The notes: a model not told the origin generated them from the sequence alone. A stretch of 32,878 nucleotides of DNA from an uncultured SAR86 cluster bacterium (GCA_938048695.1 CALIUO010000025.1:1-32878); one strand, 5' to 3'; shown: positions 15,336 through 23,665, counted from the first letter of the stretch. Made by a program: numbers and translations.

Positions 15336-16453
15336 ACTCGCTTAATAATAATTTAAAAATCTGTTTTGTACTCCCTACATATAATGAAGAGGAGAACATA
15401 GAAAATATAATTAAACAGATTTTAGAAGAGGAAAGGGTTCAAAGCACAGATACATTTTCTATATTAGTAGTTGATGATAATTCTTCTGATGAAACACAAG
15501 ATATTGTAAAAGGCCTAATTTCTCTAAATCAGAAGATTCATTTAATCACCGGCCCAAAGAAGGGTTTGGGGGATGCCTACAAGCGAGGTTTTGAATTTGC
15601 TATAGATGAACTTAACGCCGACTTAATTTTTCAAATGGATTCTGACGGGCAACACGATGCTTCTTTAATTCCTAATTTCATAAATTATATAAAAGAGGGT
15701 AAAGATGTAATCATAGGTTCACGATTTATAGAAGGAGGAACCACACCAGATTTTTCGTTCTCCAGATTATTCATGAGCAAAGTGGGAAATTTACTGGTTA
15801 GATATGTTGGAGGTATAACTCAAGTTAAAGACTGTACGTCTGGTTACCGAGCAATTCGTACTTCTTATCTAAAAGAGCTAGATTTCAGCTATCTGTCCAC
15901 AAGAGGTTACAGTTTTCAATCTTCGTTACTAAGTGATTTGGCATGGAGGGGCGCAGATATATTTGAAATACCAATTGAATTTTCTTCTAGAAAAGGAGGA
16001 GACTCTAAGTTGGCGCTAAGAGATCAGATTGAATTTCTTTTGAACATTCCTAGATTAGGATTCCGAAACACGAAAGATTTCATTAAATATTCTTTAGTAG
16101 GGATGTCTGGTGTATTTGTGAACCTTGGACTCTACACATTACTTACAAGATATTATGAAGTATCTGAACTACTGGCGCCGTTAATCTCTATTGAATCAGC
16201 ACTGATTTCTAATTTTATACTTAATAATTTCTGGACTTTTGGCAAAAGAACAACTCAAAGCAGAATTAGAGTTAAATTCCTTAAGTTTCATTTAGCCAGT
16301 GGATTTTCTGCCCTAATAAACTATGCGGTATTTTTAACTCTCTTTTTAGTTTTTCAACTCTATGATATTTTGGCCAACTTGCTTGGCATAGCGCTGGCCG
16401 CAATAGTTAATTATCTCATCAACTCTAACTGGACATGGAAGGACAATAAATGA
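15314..16453 (+). CDS. Polyprenyl-phosphate hexose synthase (GT2, DPM1-like) fused to GtrA
   Basis: The 379-residue protein begins at GTG 15314 or GTG 15326, both overlapping the end of the PMT gene. The GT2 domain (about 15-240) has PTYNEEENI, VVDDNSSDET and the DxD in MDSDGQHD (109-111), then GSRF, CTSGYRA and GYSFQ, matching dolichyl-phosphate mannosyltransferases. From about 257 a GtrA domain with four hydrophobic segments follows (KYSLVGMSGVFVNLGLY, SNFILNNFWTF). It should build a polyprenyl-phosphate sugar from a nucleotide sugar and help place it across the membrane. Next to PMT it is the obvious donor supplier. It ends in an ATGA overlap with the lipoprotein gene. Confidence 0.87.
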   Translation: MVRYVDIDSLNNNLKICFVLPTYNEEENIENIIKQILEEERVQSTDTFSILVVDDNSSDETQDIVKGLISLNQKIHLITGPKKGLGDAYKRGFEFAIDELNADLIFQMDSDGQHDASLIPNFINYIKEGKDVIIGSRFIEGGTTPDFSFSRLFMSKVGNLLVRYVGGITQVKDCTSGYRAIRTSYLKELDFSYLSTRGYSFQSSLLSDLAWRGADIFEIPIEFSSRKGGDSKLALRDQIEFLLNIPRLGFRNTKDFIKYSLVGMSGVFVNLGLYTLLTRYYEVSELLAPLISIESALISNFILNNFWTFGKRTTQSRIRVKFLKFHLASGFSALINYAVFLTLFLVFQLYDILANLLGIALAAIVNYLINSNWTWKDNK

Positions 16454-17181
16454 ATTTAAATAGAATCAGTTTGGTTTTCTCGTTTGGTTTGCTGATGTCT
16501 TGCAGCGAGTTGAAAGAAGCATCGTTAAATAATTTTGCTATTGAAGATGATGTTTTTGAATCAGGAAAATCTTTAGTTGCTCTCACATACGGTCTGCATA
16601 ATCTAGAAGAGGCCAATCTAGATCAGACAACTCTTTTGATAGGAGTCCATGGTAGTAATAGCAGGGGCTATGAATGGGTATATCCTTTACAGAAACTGAA
16701 CCAAGATAAGAATCTGGTTTCATTTTACCGCTGGAACGATGATGCTTGTCCTGACTCATCTATGACTTCTTTGCATAGTTTGATAAAAACTAAGCTCGAA
16801 GATAGTCAAAATATTAATAAAGTTATCATAGTAGGCCATAGCTATGGTGGTCTTTTAGTGGCCTCTTTTACGGATAAATGGGATATTGATATCTCCTTAG
16901 AGGTTCATTCTGTGGCAGCGCCTTTAAAAGGAATGGGAATGCTTGATAGAGCTTGTAATTATCAAGTCCCCACTTCTATTGGCTCTGATATTAAATTTTA
17001 TCAATGGAGAACAATTAAAGAGCTAGATGGCGCGTTTAAAGACTTGGACTATGATCCACAAGTACTAGAAATTGAAAATAGTATCGTCATAAGGTTACCC
17101 GAAACTTACAAAGGAAATAAATTGGGTCATAATTGGTCTATCAGTTGGGTAGCCGATGAAATCAAACAAAATCTTCAATAA
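16450..17181 (+). CDS. Lipoprotein alpha/beta hydrolase
   Basis: The 243-residue product has a lipoprotein signal: a hydrophobic stretch ending LLMSC with Cys18. The absence of Asp at +2 (Ser follows) suggests outer-membrane sorting. The hydrolase body shows LLIGVHGSNSRGYEW (oxyanion region), VGHSYGG with nucleophile Ser131, and a late LGHNWS as the likely His. The acid is probably in the region around DLDYDP. It could be a lipase, esterase or peptidoglycan/glycan-related esterase; the substrate is not apparent. ATG 16450 overlaps the stop of the GT2-GtrA gene, so it belongs to the glycosylation operon and may act on or near its products. Confidence 0.78.
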   Translation: MNLNRISLVFSFGLLMSCSELKEASLNNFAIEDDVFESGKSLVALTYGLHNLEEANLDQTTLLIGVHGSNSRGYEWVYPLQKLNQDKNLVSFYRWNDDACPDSSMTSLHSLIKTKLEDSQNINKVIIVGHSYGGLLVASFTDKWDIDISLEVHSVAAPLKGMGMLDRACNYQVPTSIGSDIKFYQWRTIKELDGAFKDLDYDPQVLEIENSIVIRLPETYKGNKLGHNWSISWVADEIKQNLQ

Positions 17182-17200
17182 AGATTTATAAAAGAGAAAT

Positions 17201-18427
17201 ATGAGAACTATTGAAAATTTTTTTCAGGATAGAGACATTAACTATGGTTGGGTCATGGTTCTTGTAGTTTTTGTATTAAGCGGACTTGCTTTTGGATCAA
17301 TGGCATCAATCTCAGTGTTTCTTAAGCCTGTATCTCTTGAGTTCGGCTGGTCCAGAGGTCAAACTTCTTTTGCCTACAGCATAGCGTCCTTCGCTTCAGC
17401 TGCTTTTGGAGTAATTTGGGGTCAGGTTGCAGATAAATATGGCACTAGGTGGTTTGGCTTTGCTGGTGCCATCTGTATGAGTTTAGTTCTGTTTGCTTTA
17501 AGCAGCCTAGACTCAATATTTCAGTTTTACCTCTTATATTTTTTATTTGGGGCAATGGGAAGTGCGCTTTTATTTTCCCCGCTTTATGCCAATGTAGGCT
17601 TTTGGTTTAGGGAGAACCCCGGGCTTGCATTAGGTCTCGCAGCATCTGGGGGAGCCATAGGACAGGCATTTATCCCGCATTTGAGTGGTATTTTAATTGA
17701 AACCTCAGGATGGAAAGCTGCCTATATTGATCTGGCTATAATTTATATTTTAATTGCGCTCCCCATTTCTTTCTTGATTAAGGAGTCGCCTTGGAGAATA
17801 AGTGCAAGGACTGATTCTGAGCAGGAGGAGACGGATTTTCCCCTTTCGGAGAAAGAAGTAGTTGCGTGGATTAGTTTTGCTGTAATTTTCTGTTGTGTAT
17901 GTATGTCTATTCCGATCATGCATTTGGTGCCCCTCCTTACTGATAAAGGATTTTCAGTGGAGTTTGCTACTTCCGTATTGATGTTGCTAATGTTTTGCGG
18001 TGCTTTCGGCCGAATCCTCGGTGGAATGCTTGGAGACTATATCGGTGCTTTACCGGGTTATATTTTAATGTCGTTAGGACAAACAGTTTTTGTTATATGG
18101 TTCCCTCATCTTATCTCTCCTTCTACTATTTATATAATGGCGGCACTATTTGGTTTCACTTACTCAGGAGTTATGTCGAGCATCTTGGTATGCACCAGGA
18201 TGATGGTCTCAGCAAAGTACGGAGCAAGAGCAATGAGCCTGACCTCATTTTTTGGTTGGATAGGTATGGGCCTCGGAGGATTTTTAGGGGGTTATTTCTT
18301 TGATATTTATGGTGACTATAGCTGGGCATTTACATTTGCAGGAATAATGGGAGTTATTAACTTACTCATACTTTCCCAGTTTTGGTTAAGAATTAGAAAG
18401 GTTAATAAAGATCCTCTGAATACTTAA
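17201..18427 (+). CDS. Major facilitator superfamily transporter (monocarboxylate/oxalate-formate type)
   Basis: This 408-residue polytopic inner-membrane protein has about 12 hydrophobic segments. The N-terminal INYGWVMVLVVFVLSGLAFG and FGWSRGQTSFAYSIASF resemble the OFA/MCT group, and GQVADKYGTRWF is the MFS motif A between helices 2 and 3. The central cytoplasmic loop contains EQEETDFPLSEKEV. The likely role is import or export of a carboxylate-type small molecule. It starts 19 bases after the lipoprotein hydrolase stop and may be the last gene of that operon, though its functional link to glycosylation is unclear. Confidence 0.82.
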   Translation: MRTIENFFQDRDINYGWVMVLVVFVLSGLAFGSMASISVFLKPVSLEFGWSRGQTSFAYSIASFASAAFGVIWGQVADKYGTRWFGFAGAICMSLVLFALSSLDSIFQFYLLYFLFGAMGSALLFSPLYANVGFWFRENPGLALGLAASGGAIGQAFIPHLSGILIETSGWKAAYIDLAIIYILIALPISFLIKESPWRISARTDSEQEETDFPLSEKEVVAWISFAVIFCCVCMSIPIMHLVPLLTDKGFSVEFATSVLMLLMFCGAFGRILGGMLGDYIGALPGYILMSLGQTVFVIWFPHLISPSTIYIMAALFGFTYSGVMSSILVCTRMMVSAKYGARAMSLTSFFGWIGMGLGGFLGGYFFDIYGDYSWAFTFAGIMGVINLLILSQFWLRIRKVNKDPLNT

Positions 18428-18504
18428 CCTTAATTACTTTAAAAGAGTATACTGCGTGCGCATTTTCTATGAAGCTTACCTTTAATTGAACTATTTCAGT
18501 ATTA

Positions 18505-18532
18505 GTTGGCAAATTTCATCTTGGAGGCCAAC
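18505..18532 (+). promoter_or_regulatory. Leader hairpin around the rhlE ribosome-binding site
   Basis: GTTGGC (18505-18510) can pair with GCCAAC (18527-18532), enclosing most of GGAGG (18523-18527). A small alternative hairpin TTGG-AGG-CCAA also covers that site. GGAGG is 17 bases from ATG 18545, longer than normal, so the structure may tune translation. A TATACT about 100 bases upstream of the ATG is the best -10 candidate. Confidence 0.35.
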
Positions 18533-18544
18533 AAAAAAAATAAT

Positions 18545-19831
18545 ATGTCATTTAACAAACTAGGCCTTTCTCCTGCACTTCTTAAAGCTATTCAAGATAA
18601 GGGATATACCAAACCCTCTCAAATCCAAAAAGAGGCAATACCCGAAATTTTAAAAGGAAATGATATTTTGGCAGGAGCCCAAACAGGAACAGGTAAGACA
18701 GCTGCCTTTGCCTTGCCACTTTTACACATATTACAAAATGCAGAATCAAAAAGACGACGGGTTAGAGTTTTAGTGCTCGTTCCAACAAGAGAACTCGCCT
18801 CCCAAGTTGGAGAAAGTTTTAGAGAGTACGGCATTAATTTAAGGTTTAAGACATCTACCCTTTATGGCGGTGTGAGTATCAACACCCAGATAAATAAAAT
18901 TAAAAAAGGAGTAGACATAGTTGTTGCTACGCCTGGAAGGCTGCTTGACCATCTCAATCAAAAAACTTTGAATCTTTCTGAGCTAGAAACCTTTGTTTTA
19001 GATGAAGCGGACAGAATGTTGGATATGGGATTTATACGTGATATCAAGAAGATATTGAAATATTTACCGGAAGAAAAACAAAATCTTCTTTTTTCAGCAA
19101 CATTCCCCAATGAAATAAAGTCTCTAGCAGATAATCTTTTGAATTCTCCAAAGAGAGTCCAGGTAAAATCTAATAATTCAACAGCGGATAAAGTGGAACA
19201 GGTTGTTTACCCTATTGATAAATCTAGAAAAAAGGAACTATTAGCCTATTGCATCAAGGAAGAAAATTGGTTTCAGGTATTAGTATTTTCTAGAACAAAA
19301 CACGGAGCTAATAAATTGGCTCAACAATTAAATAAAGAAGGTATAAACGCTGATGCATTTCATGGAAATAAATCTCAGACACAAAGAACAAGGGCTCTCA
19401 GCGATTTTAAGGATTTAAAAACACAGGTTTTAGTAGCAACTGATATTGCTGCACGCGGCATAGATATAAGTCTTTTACCCCATGTAGTAAATTTTGATCT
19501 ACCTTATGTACCAGAAGATTATATCCATCGTATTGGAAGAACGGCACGAGCAGGCCAAGAAGGAAAGGCAGTTTCTTTAGTGAGTGCAGATGAACATAAG
19601 TTATTATTTGATATTGAGAAGCTCCTTAAGTCATCTATACCTAAAGAGATTATTGTAGGTTTTGAGCCAGCCCAGAATCTCAGTACAGATGCATTAAAGC
19701 CTAGAGAGGCGGCAAGAAAGAAGAATAAGAGCTCGAGGGCATCAAAAAAACAAACTTCGCCTAGAAGAAAGTCATCATGGAATAAGAGAGGTAATAAAAA
19801 CAAATCTTCAAAAAATAATCGAAGATCCTAA
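18545..19831 (+). CDS. rhlE: DEAD-box ATP-dependent RNA helicase RhlE
   Basis: The start is placed at ATG 18545 (MSFNKLGLS), the family-typical N-terminus. The longer frame from TTG 18506 adds 13 residues without precedent. The 428-residue protein has every DEAD-box motif: Q motif (SQIQKEAIP), AQTGTGKT, PTRELA, TPGRLLDHL, DEADRMLD, SAT, VFSRTK, ATDIAARGIDI and HRIGRTARAG. The C-terminal roughly 60 residues are Lys/Arg/Ser-rich and disordered, typical of RhlE RNA-binding tails. It unwinds short RNA duplexes in ribosome assembly and RNA decay, often at low temperature. The leader contains an SD-sequestering hairpin candidate. rlmN follows after 51 bases. Confidence 0.92.
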   Translation: MSFNKLGLSPALLKAIQDKGYTKPSQIQKEAIPEILKGNDILAGAQTGTGKTAAFALPLLHILQNAESKRRRVRVLVLVPTRELASQVGESFREYGINLRFKTSTLYGGVSINTQINKIKKGVDIVVATPGRLLDHLNQKTLNLSELETFVLDEADRMLDMGFIRDIKKILKYLPEEKQNLLFSATFPNEIKSLADNLLNSPKRVQVKSNNSTADKVEQVVYPIDKSRKKELLAYCIKEENWFQVLVFSRTKHGANKLAQQLNKEGINADAFHGNKSQTQRTRALSDFKDLKTQVLVATDIAARGIDISLLPHVVNFDLPYVPEDYIHRIGRTARAGQEGKAVSLVSADEHKLLFDIEKLLKSSIPKEIIVGFEPAQNLSTDALKPREAARKKNKSSRASKKQTSPRRKSSWNKRGNKNKSSKNNRRS

Positions 19832-19844
19832 CTTTATTTTTTTC

Positions 19845-19875
19845 GTTAAAAACCTGCTGTATTATGGGTTTTAAC
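19845..19875. repeat. Inverted repeat just upstream of rlmN
   Basis: GTTAAAAACC (19845-19854) and GGGTTTTAAC (19866-19875) form 10-bp arms with one mismatch and an 11-base loop, in the 51-base gap between rhlE and rlmN. The right arm ends 7 bases before the rlmN ATG. No U-tract follows, so a terminator is not favoured. It may affect rlmN translation initiation or bind a protein. Confidence 0.4.
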
Positions 19876-19882
19876 TTGTGAA

Positions 19883-21004
19883 ATGAACAACGAAATAGCC
19901 AAATCAAAGATTAATCTTATGGCTCTTAGTAAAAAAGAGCTTGAAGATTACTTTATTTCTATACAAGAAAAACCTTTTAGAGCAACTCAAATTATAAAAT
20001 GGGTCCATCAAAGAGGTGTCTCAGATATTTCCAAAATGACTGATCTTTCAAAAAACCTTCGAGATAAACTCAATGTCACTTGCGAAATCAAAGTGCCGGA
20101 GGTGGTCTTTGAACAAACCTCTAAGGACGGCACAAAAAAATGGGTCATTAAGGTAGGTGAGAAAGATTTAATTGAAATGGTCTTGATACCGGAGAATAAC
20201 AGATCAACTTTATGCGTTTCATCACAAGTAGGTTGTGCAGTGGATTGCAGTTTCTGTGCAACTGGCAAGCAGGGATTTTCACGAAACCTGAGCCTCGATG
20301 AGATCATAGGACAGGTATGGGTGGCGGCAAATTCTTTTGGATTACCAAGAGATCCTAATTCTAGACATATCACCAATGTTGTGATGATGGGGATGGGAGA
20401 GCCTTTGTTGAATTTTGAGCCTGTTGTAGAGGCAATGAACCTTATGGTTGATGATAATGCTTATGGTCTGTCAAAAAGAAAAGTCACTTTGAGTACTTCA
20501 GGGATAGTTCCCAAGATTGATGAACTCAGCAAAGTCACGGATATTGCACTTACGATTTCTTTGCATGCTCCAAATGATGAATTAAGAAATGAATTAGTTC
20601 CTATTAATAAAAAATATCCAATTCAGGAATTATTAGATTCTGTGAATCGTTATGTAGCTTCCTGCAATGATAAAAGAGTAACAACAATAGAATACATACT
20701 CATCGATGGAATAAATGATGGATTGGATCATGCAGAACAACTCAGTAAGTTGCTAGAACAGTTACCAAGTAAAATAAATTTGATTCCATTTAATGCTTTC
20801 GAGGGGTCTAACTACCTAAAACCTTCAGGCAATAGAGTGAAGAGATTTCAAAGGCACCTTCAGGATAGAGGGTATGTAACAACAATCAGATCTACTCGAG
20901 GCGATGACATTATGGCAGCCTGTGGCCAACTTGTAGGCCAAGTAAATGATAAAACCCGTCGAAAAGAGAGGTCTAAGAATCAAATTAAAACTAAGGCATT
21001 ATAG
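19883..21004 (+). CDS. rlmN: Dual-specificity 23S rRNA/tRNA methyltransferase RlmN
   Basis: The 373-residue radical-SAM enzyme methylates C2 of A2503 in 23S rRNA and A37 in some tRNAs. The 4Fe-4S ligands are Cys118, Cys122 and Cys125 (CAVDCSFC). The methyl-carrying Cys347 lies in RSTRGDDIMAACGQL. The N-terminal helical accessory domain (about 12-85: ELEDYFISIQEKPFRATQI) and MMGMGEPLLN complete the family pattern, and length is normal. The C-terminal tail is very basic (RRKERSKNQ), suited to RNA contact. Its TAG shares one base with the GTG of the next gene (TAGTG). Confidence 0.96.
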   Translation: MNNEIAKSKINLMALSKKELEDYFISIQEKPFRATQIIKWVHQRGVSDISKMTDLSKNLRDKLNVTCEIKVPEVVFEQTSKDGTKKWVIKVGEKDLIEMVLIPENNRSTLCVSSQVGCAVDCSFCATGKQGFSRNLSLDEIIGQVWVAANSFGLPRDPNSRHITNVVMMGMGEPLLNFEPVVEAMNLMVDDNAYGLSKRKVTLSTSGIVPKIDELSKVTDIALTISLHAPNDELRNELVPINKKYPIQELLDSVNRYVASCNDKRVTTIEYILIDGINDGLDHAEQLSKLLEQLPSKINLIPFNAFEGSNYLKPSGNRVKRFQRHLQDRGYVTTIRSTRGDDIMAACGQLVGQVNDKTRRKERSKNQIKTKAL

Positions 21005-22161
21005 TGCGAGTAGGGGTAGTTGGTGCTGGTATTGCGGGACTCACAGCAGGTTACGCTCTCAGCAAGCAGGGGATAGAAGTAAATTTATTTGAACGGTCAG
21101 ACTCTATTACAGAATTTGGTGCGGGAATAACTCTTTCTAAAAACGCGACAATCCTGTTAAGAGATTTGGAACTATTCGATTCTATAGCCGGTAGTGGTTT
21201 TCATCCCAGGAAATCTTTCATAAGAGACTATAAAAATTGCAGCGTCCTTAATTCAATGGAACTTGATGATAATTTCTTAACATTAGATCGAAGAGATCTC
21301 GTAGAGCAGCTGGATTTAAGATTCAAAGAAGCACAAGGAAATATTCACACAAACAAAGAAGTAACCTCTATAAGTCCCTCAACAGGTACTTTAAGTTTTG
21401 CAAACCATCCAGATGAAACTTATGACCTTGTATTGGTTTGTGATGGAATTAGATCGTCACTGAGAGATTCTAATTTTGAAGGTCAAGAACCTAGATTTAC
21501 AAATTATATTGCCTGGAGAGGGATGACTCAGATCACTCAACTTCCTAGGTTTGAAGATAGCGATAAAGTGAATGTATATTATGGGCCTGGGTCGCATTGG
21601 GTACATTACCCCACCGGAAGGGATGAGATGGTCAATTTTGTAGCTGTTGAAAACAATCCCAGGTGGTCAGAAGAGTCTTGGAAAGTTGAGGGGTTTAAAA
21701 CAGATTTTTTAGAAAGCTTTGAAGGATGGAATGATGATCTAATTTCAATGGCTATGTCGTCAGATAGACTCTATAAGTGGGGCATCTTTGAGCGTCCTCT
21801 TCCAAAGACTTTATATAATGGAAGAGCAATTTTATTAGGGGATGCAGCACATCCTATGGTCCCTTTTCTTGGACAAGGCGGATGCCTAGCGATCGAAGAT
21901 GCTTATTGTTTGTCATCACTTATCAACCAAGTCGCAGACCTTGAAGAGGTGCTAAGTATTTTTGATGAAATGAGAAACAATAGAAGTAGATGGATTCAAA
22001 AAAGATCAAGACTACAGGGAAGCTTCAATCATATCTCCAATCCATTACTTATACCTATTAGAAATATTTTTGCAAAAATATTTATGAAGAAGAGTGTTCA
22101 AAATCTTCATTCTTATAATCTCAATGCAGAGCTATCTTTGAAGTTACAAGCAAGACTTTAA
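21004..22161 (+). CDS. FAD-dependent aromatic-ring hydroxylase-type monooxygenase
   Basis: This 385-residue protein belongs to the PHBH/UbiH superfamily. It has the N-terminal dinucleotide motif VGVVGAGIAGLTAGYAL, the middle DG motif LVCDGIRSSLR and the GD motif GDAAHPMVPFLGQGG followed by AIEDAYCLS. It uses NAD(P)H and O2 to hydroxylate an aromatic substrate; salicylate/6-hydroxynicotinate-type monooxygenases look most alike. UbiH/F-type ubiquinone roles are less likely by motif style but not excluded. The C-terminus (about 335-385) is helical and basic. GTG 21004 overlaps the rlmN stop by one base, so it is translated from the rlmN message despite an unrelated function. Confidence 0.85.
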   Translation: MRVGVVGAGIAGLTAGYALSKQGIEVNLFERSDSITEFGAGITLSKNATILLRDLELFDSIAGSGFHPRKSFIRDYKNCSVLNSMELDDNFLTLDRRDLVEQLDLRFKEAQGNIHTNKEVTSISPSTGTLSFANHPDETYDLVLVCDGIRSSLRDSNFEGQEPRFTNYIAWRGMTQITQLPRFEDSDKVNVYYGPGSHWVHYPTGRDEMVNFVAVENNPRWSEESWKVEGFKTDFLESFEGWNDDLISMAMSSDRLYKWGIFERPLPKTLYNGRAILLGDAAHPMVPFLGQGGCLAIEDAYCLSSLINQVADLEEVLSIFDEMRNNRSRWIQKRSRLQGSFNHISNPLLIPIRNIFAKIFMKKSVQNLHSYNLNAELSLKLQARL

Positions 22162-22217
22162 GCCTTGCTTAAAATACTCTTAAAATATACTCTAAGTTAG
22201 TTTCTTTGGAGGAGAAA

Positions 22218-22274
22218 ATGAGTTACGCGAAATACAAAAAGATTATTTTACATGATGACCTTAAGGGGTCTTAA
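22218..22274 (+). CDS. 18-codon small ORF with strong ribosome-binding site
   Basis: ATG 22218 is preceded by GGAGGAG (22208-22214), the best ribosome-binding site in this part of the window. It encodes MSYAKYKKIILHDDLKGS before TAA 22272-22274. Its last codons and stop form the left arm, loop and part of the right arm of a perfect 7-bp hairpin. The transporter start lies 11 bases further on. It may be a regulatory leader peptide or a small protein of its own. The strong SD before so short a frame is the evidence; expression is unproven. Confidence 0.4.
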   Translation: MSYAKYKKIILHDDLKGS

Positions 22275-22276
22275 GG
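22259..22276 (+). promoter_or_regulatory. Hairpin between small ORF and transporter start
   Basis: CCTTAAG (22259-22265), loop GGGT and CTTAAGG (22270-22276) pair perfectly. The right arm contains AAGG, the only plausible SD for the transporter TTG start at 22286. A ribosome finishing the 18-codon ORF would melt the hairpin, which suggests translational coupling. It lacks a U-tract, so it is not an intrinsic terminator. Confidence 0.4.
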
Positions 22277-22285
22277 CAATAACCT

Positions 22286-23656
22286 TTGATAGAAAAAAGC
22301 GCTAAGGCTCCTCTAGGAACCACAATCTCATACGGAATGCCAGCCATAGGGGCAGGGTACATGTACCTTTTAATGAGCCTCTACGTGATGAAGTTTTCCA
22401 CCGATGTTCTTCTGATTGCTCCTGCAGTCATGGGAGCTATTTTTAGTATATCTAGAATATGGGATGCTATTTCAGATCCTATTGCAGGTTATCTTAGCGA
22501 CAGAACGACCTTTAAGTTTGGAAGAAGAAGGACCTGGATGTTGCTTAGTTTTATTCCTATTGCATTTGGGTTTTTAGCTGTCTTTTCTCCACCAGAGTCC
22601 ATGCAAGGTCAGTCACTTGACCTCTGGATGATGATAGCAATCTTAAGTTTCTATTCCGCAATCACTCTTTTTAATGTTCCGCACATGGCTTTGGGAGCTG
22701 AACTTTCAGAAGACTATCATGAAAGAACAAGACTTTTTGGGGTAAGACATATAGGTTTCACACTAGGTTCAATTTTATCTTTGGTTTCAATGAGCCTGTT
22801 GATTAGCGAGGAAAATAATCCAACTGGTAACGTTAGAGAGTTAGCAAGCAACCTAGCGCTTTTTGCGGTTGCCGTTATGTCTTTAATGATATTTTTCTCA
22901 GTTTCTAGACTCAAGGAAAATCCTGATTTCCAAAATAGAGTAAATAAAAACCCATTTAAGGCCTTTAGAGATATATGGGTTAACCCTCATGCAAGAATTT
23001 TGATAATTGTTTTATTTATTGAGAATCTTGGAGGCGCAGTAATTGGAGTACTTACTCTTTACGTAACACAATATATTGTGGAAGCTCCAGCATGGGCACC
23101 TTTAATTATTTTTGCATACATGCTGCCCTCTGCTTTATCTGTACCACTTTGGATACCACTATCAAGAAAGTTTGGAAAGATAAGATTATGGGTATTTAGT
23201 CTTGCTTTAACCGGAATTTCTTTCGGTGGAATTTTTATTATTCCTTTTCTGGATTCTGTGAGTGAGAGATTAATCATAATGTTTCTCGGAGCTGCATTAG
23301 GCGGGATGGCCGCTGGCTGTGGGGGCGCAATAGGTCCCTCAGTAAAAGGTGATGTCATTGATTACGATGAATATCTAACGGGAGAAAGAAAAGAAGGCTC
23401 TTACTTTGCTGCTCTTAATTTCGTTTTTAAAAGTGCCACAGGGATTATGCTTCTTGTCACAGGCTTTGTTCTTCAGTTCTCCGGATTTATTCCAAATCAA
23501 CCTCAAACTATGGAAGTCAAAATTGCTTTGATTAGCCTCTATGGTTTAGTGCCCTTAGTTTTTTATAGTTTAGGCGCATACCTTTTATATAAAAAGTTTA
23601 CATTTGGTGAAAAAGAACACGCTGCTATAAAACAACAGATTAACGAAAGAGCTTAG
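22286..23656 (+). CDS. GPH-family (glycoside-pentoside-hexuronide) cation symporter
   Basis: The 456-residue inner-membrane protein has about 12 hydrophobic segments. ISRIWDAISDPIAGYLSDRT followed by FGRRRTWM in the first half is the GPH/MFS_2 signature. The corresponding second-half stretch reads GGAIGPSVKGDVIDYDEYLT and ERKEGSYFAA, also characteristic. Such carriers import sugars, glycosides or other small molecules with Na+ or H+. The start is probably TTG 22286; the first ATG in frame lies 18 residues in, after part of the conserved N-terminus. AAGG at 22273-22276 is the SD candidate and sits in a hairpin. Substrate unknown. Confidence 0.85.
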   Translation: MIEKSAKAPLGTTISYGMPAIGAGYMYLLMSLYVMKFSTDVLLIAPAVMGAIFSISRIWDAISDPIAGYLSDRTTFKFGRRRTWMLLSFIPIAFGFLAVFSPPESMQGQSLDLWMMIAILSFYSAITLFNVPHMALGAELSEDYHERTRLFGVRHIGFTLGSILSLVSMSLLISEENNPTGNVRELASNLALFAVAVMSLMIFFSVSRLKENPDFQNRVNKNPFKAFRDIWVNPHARILIIVLFIENLGGAVIGVLTLYVTQYIVEAPAWAPLIIFAYMLPSALSVPLWIPLSRKFGKIRLWVFSLALTGISFGGIFIIPFLDSVSERLIIMFLGAALGGMAAGCGGAIGPSVKGDVIDYDEYLTGERKEGSYFAALNFVFKSATGIMLLVTGFVLQFSGFIPNQPQTMEVKIALISLYGLVPLVFYSLGAYLLYKKFTFGEKEHAAIKQQINERA

Positions 23657-23665
23657 ATTATTAAT

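Noticed and set aside
20008-20376. 122-codon minus-strand ORF
   Set aside because: It is antisense to the rlmN radical-SAM core and has no ribosome-binding site or motif.
22148-22170. AAGCAAG/CTTGCTT hairpin at the end of the FAD monooxygenase gene
   Set aside because: The stem is seven AT-rich pairs with a 9-base loop and is followed by AAAAT rather than a U-tract, so it is not convincing as a terminator.
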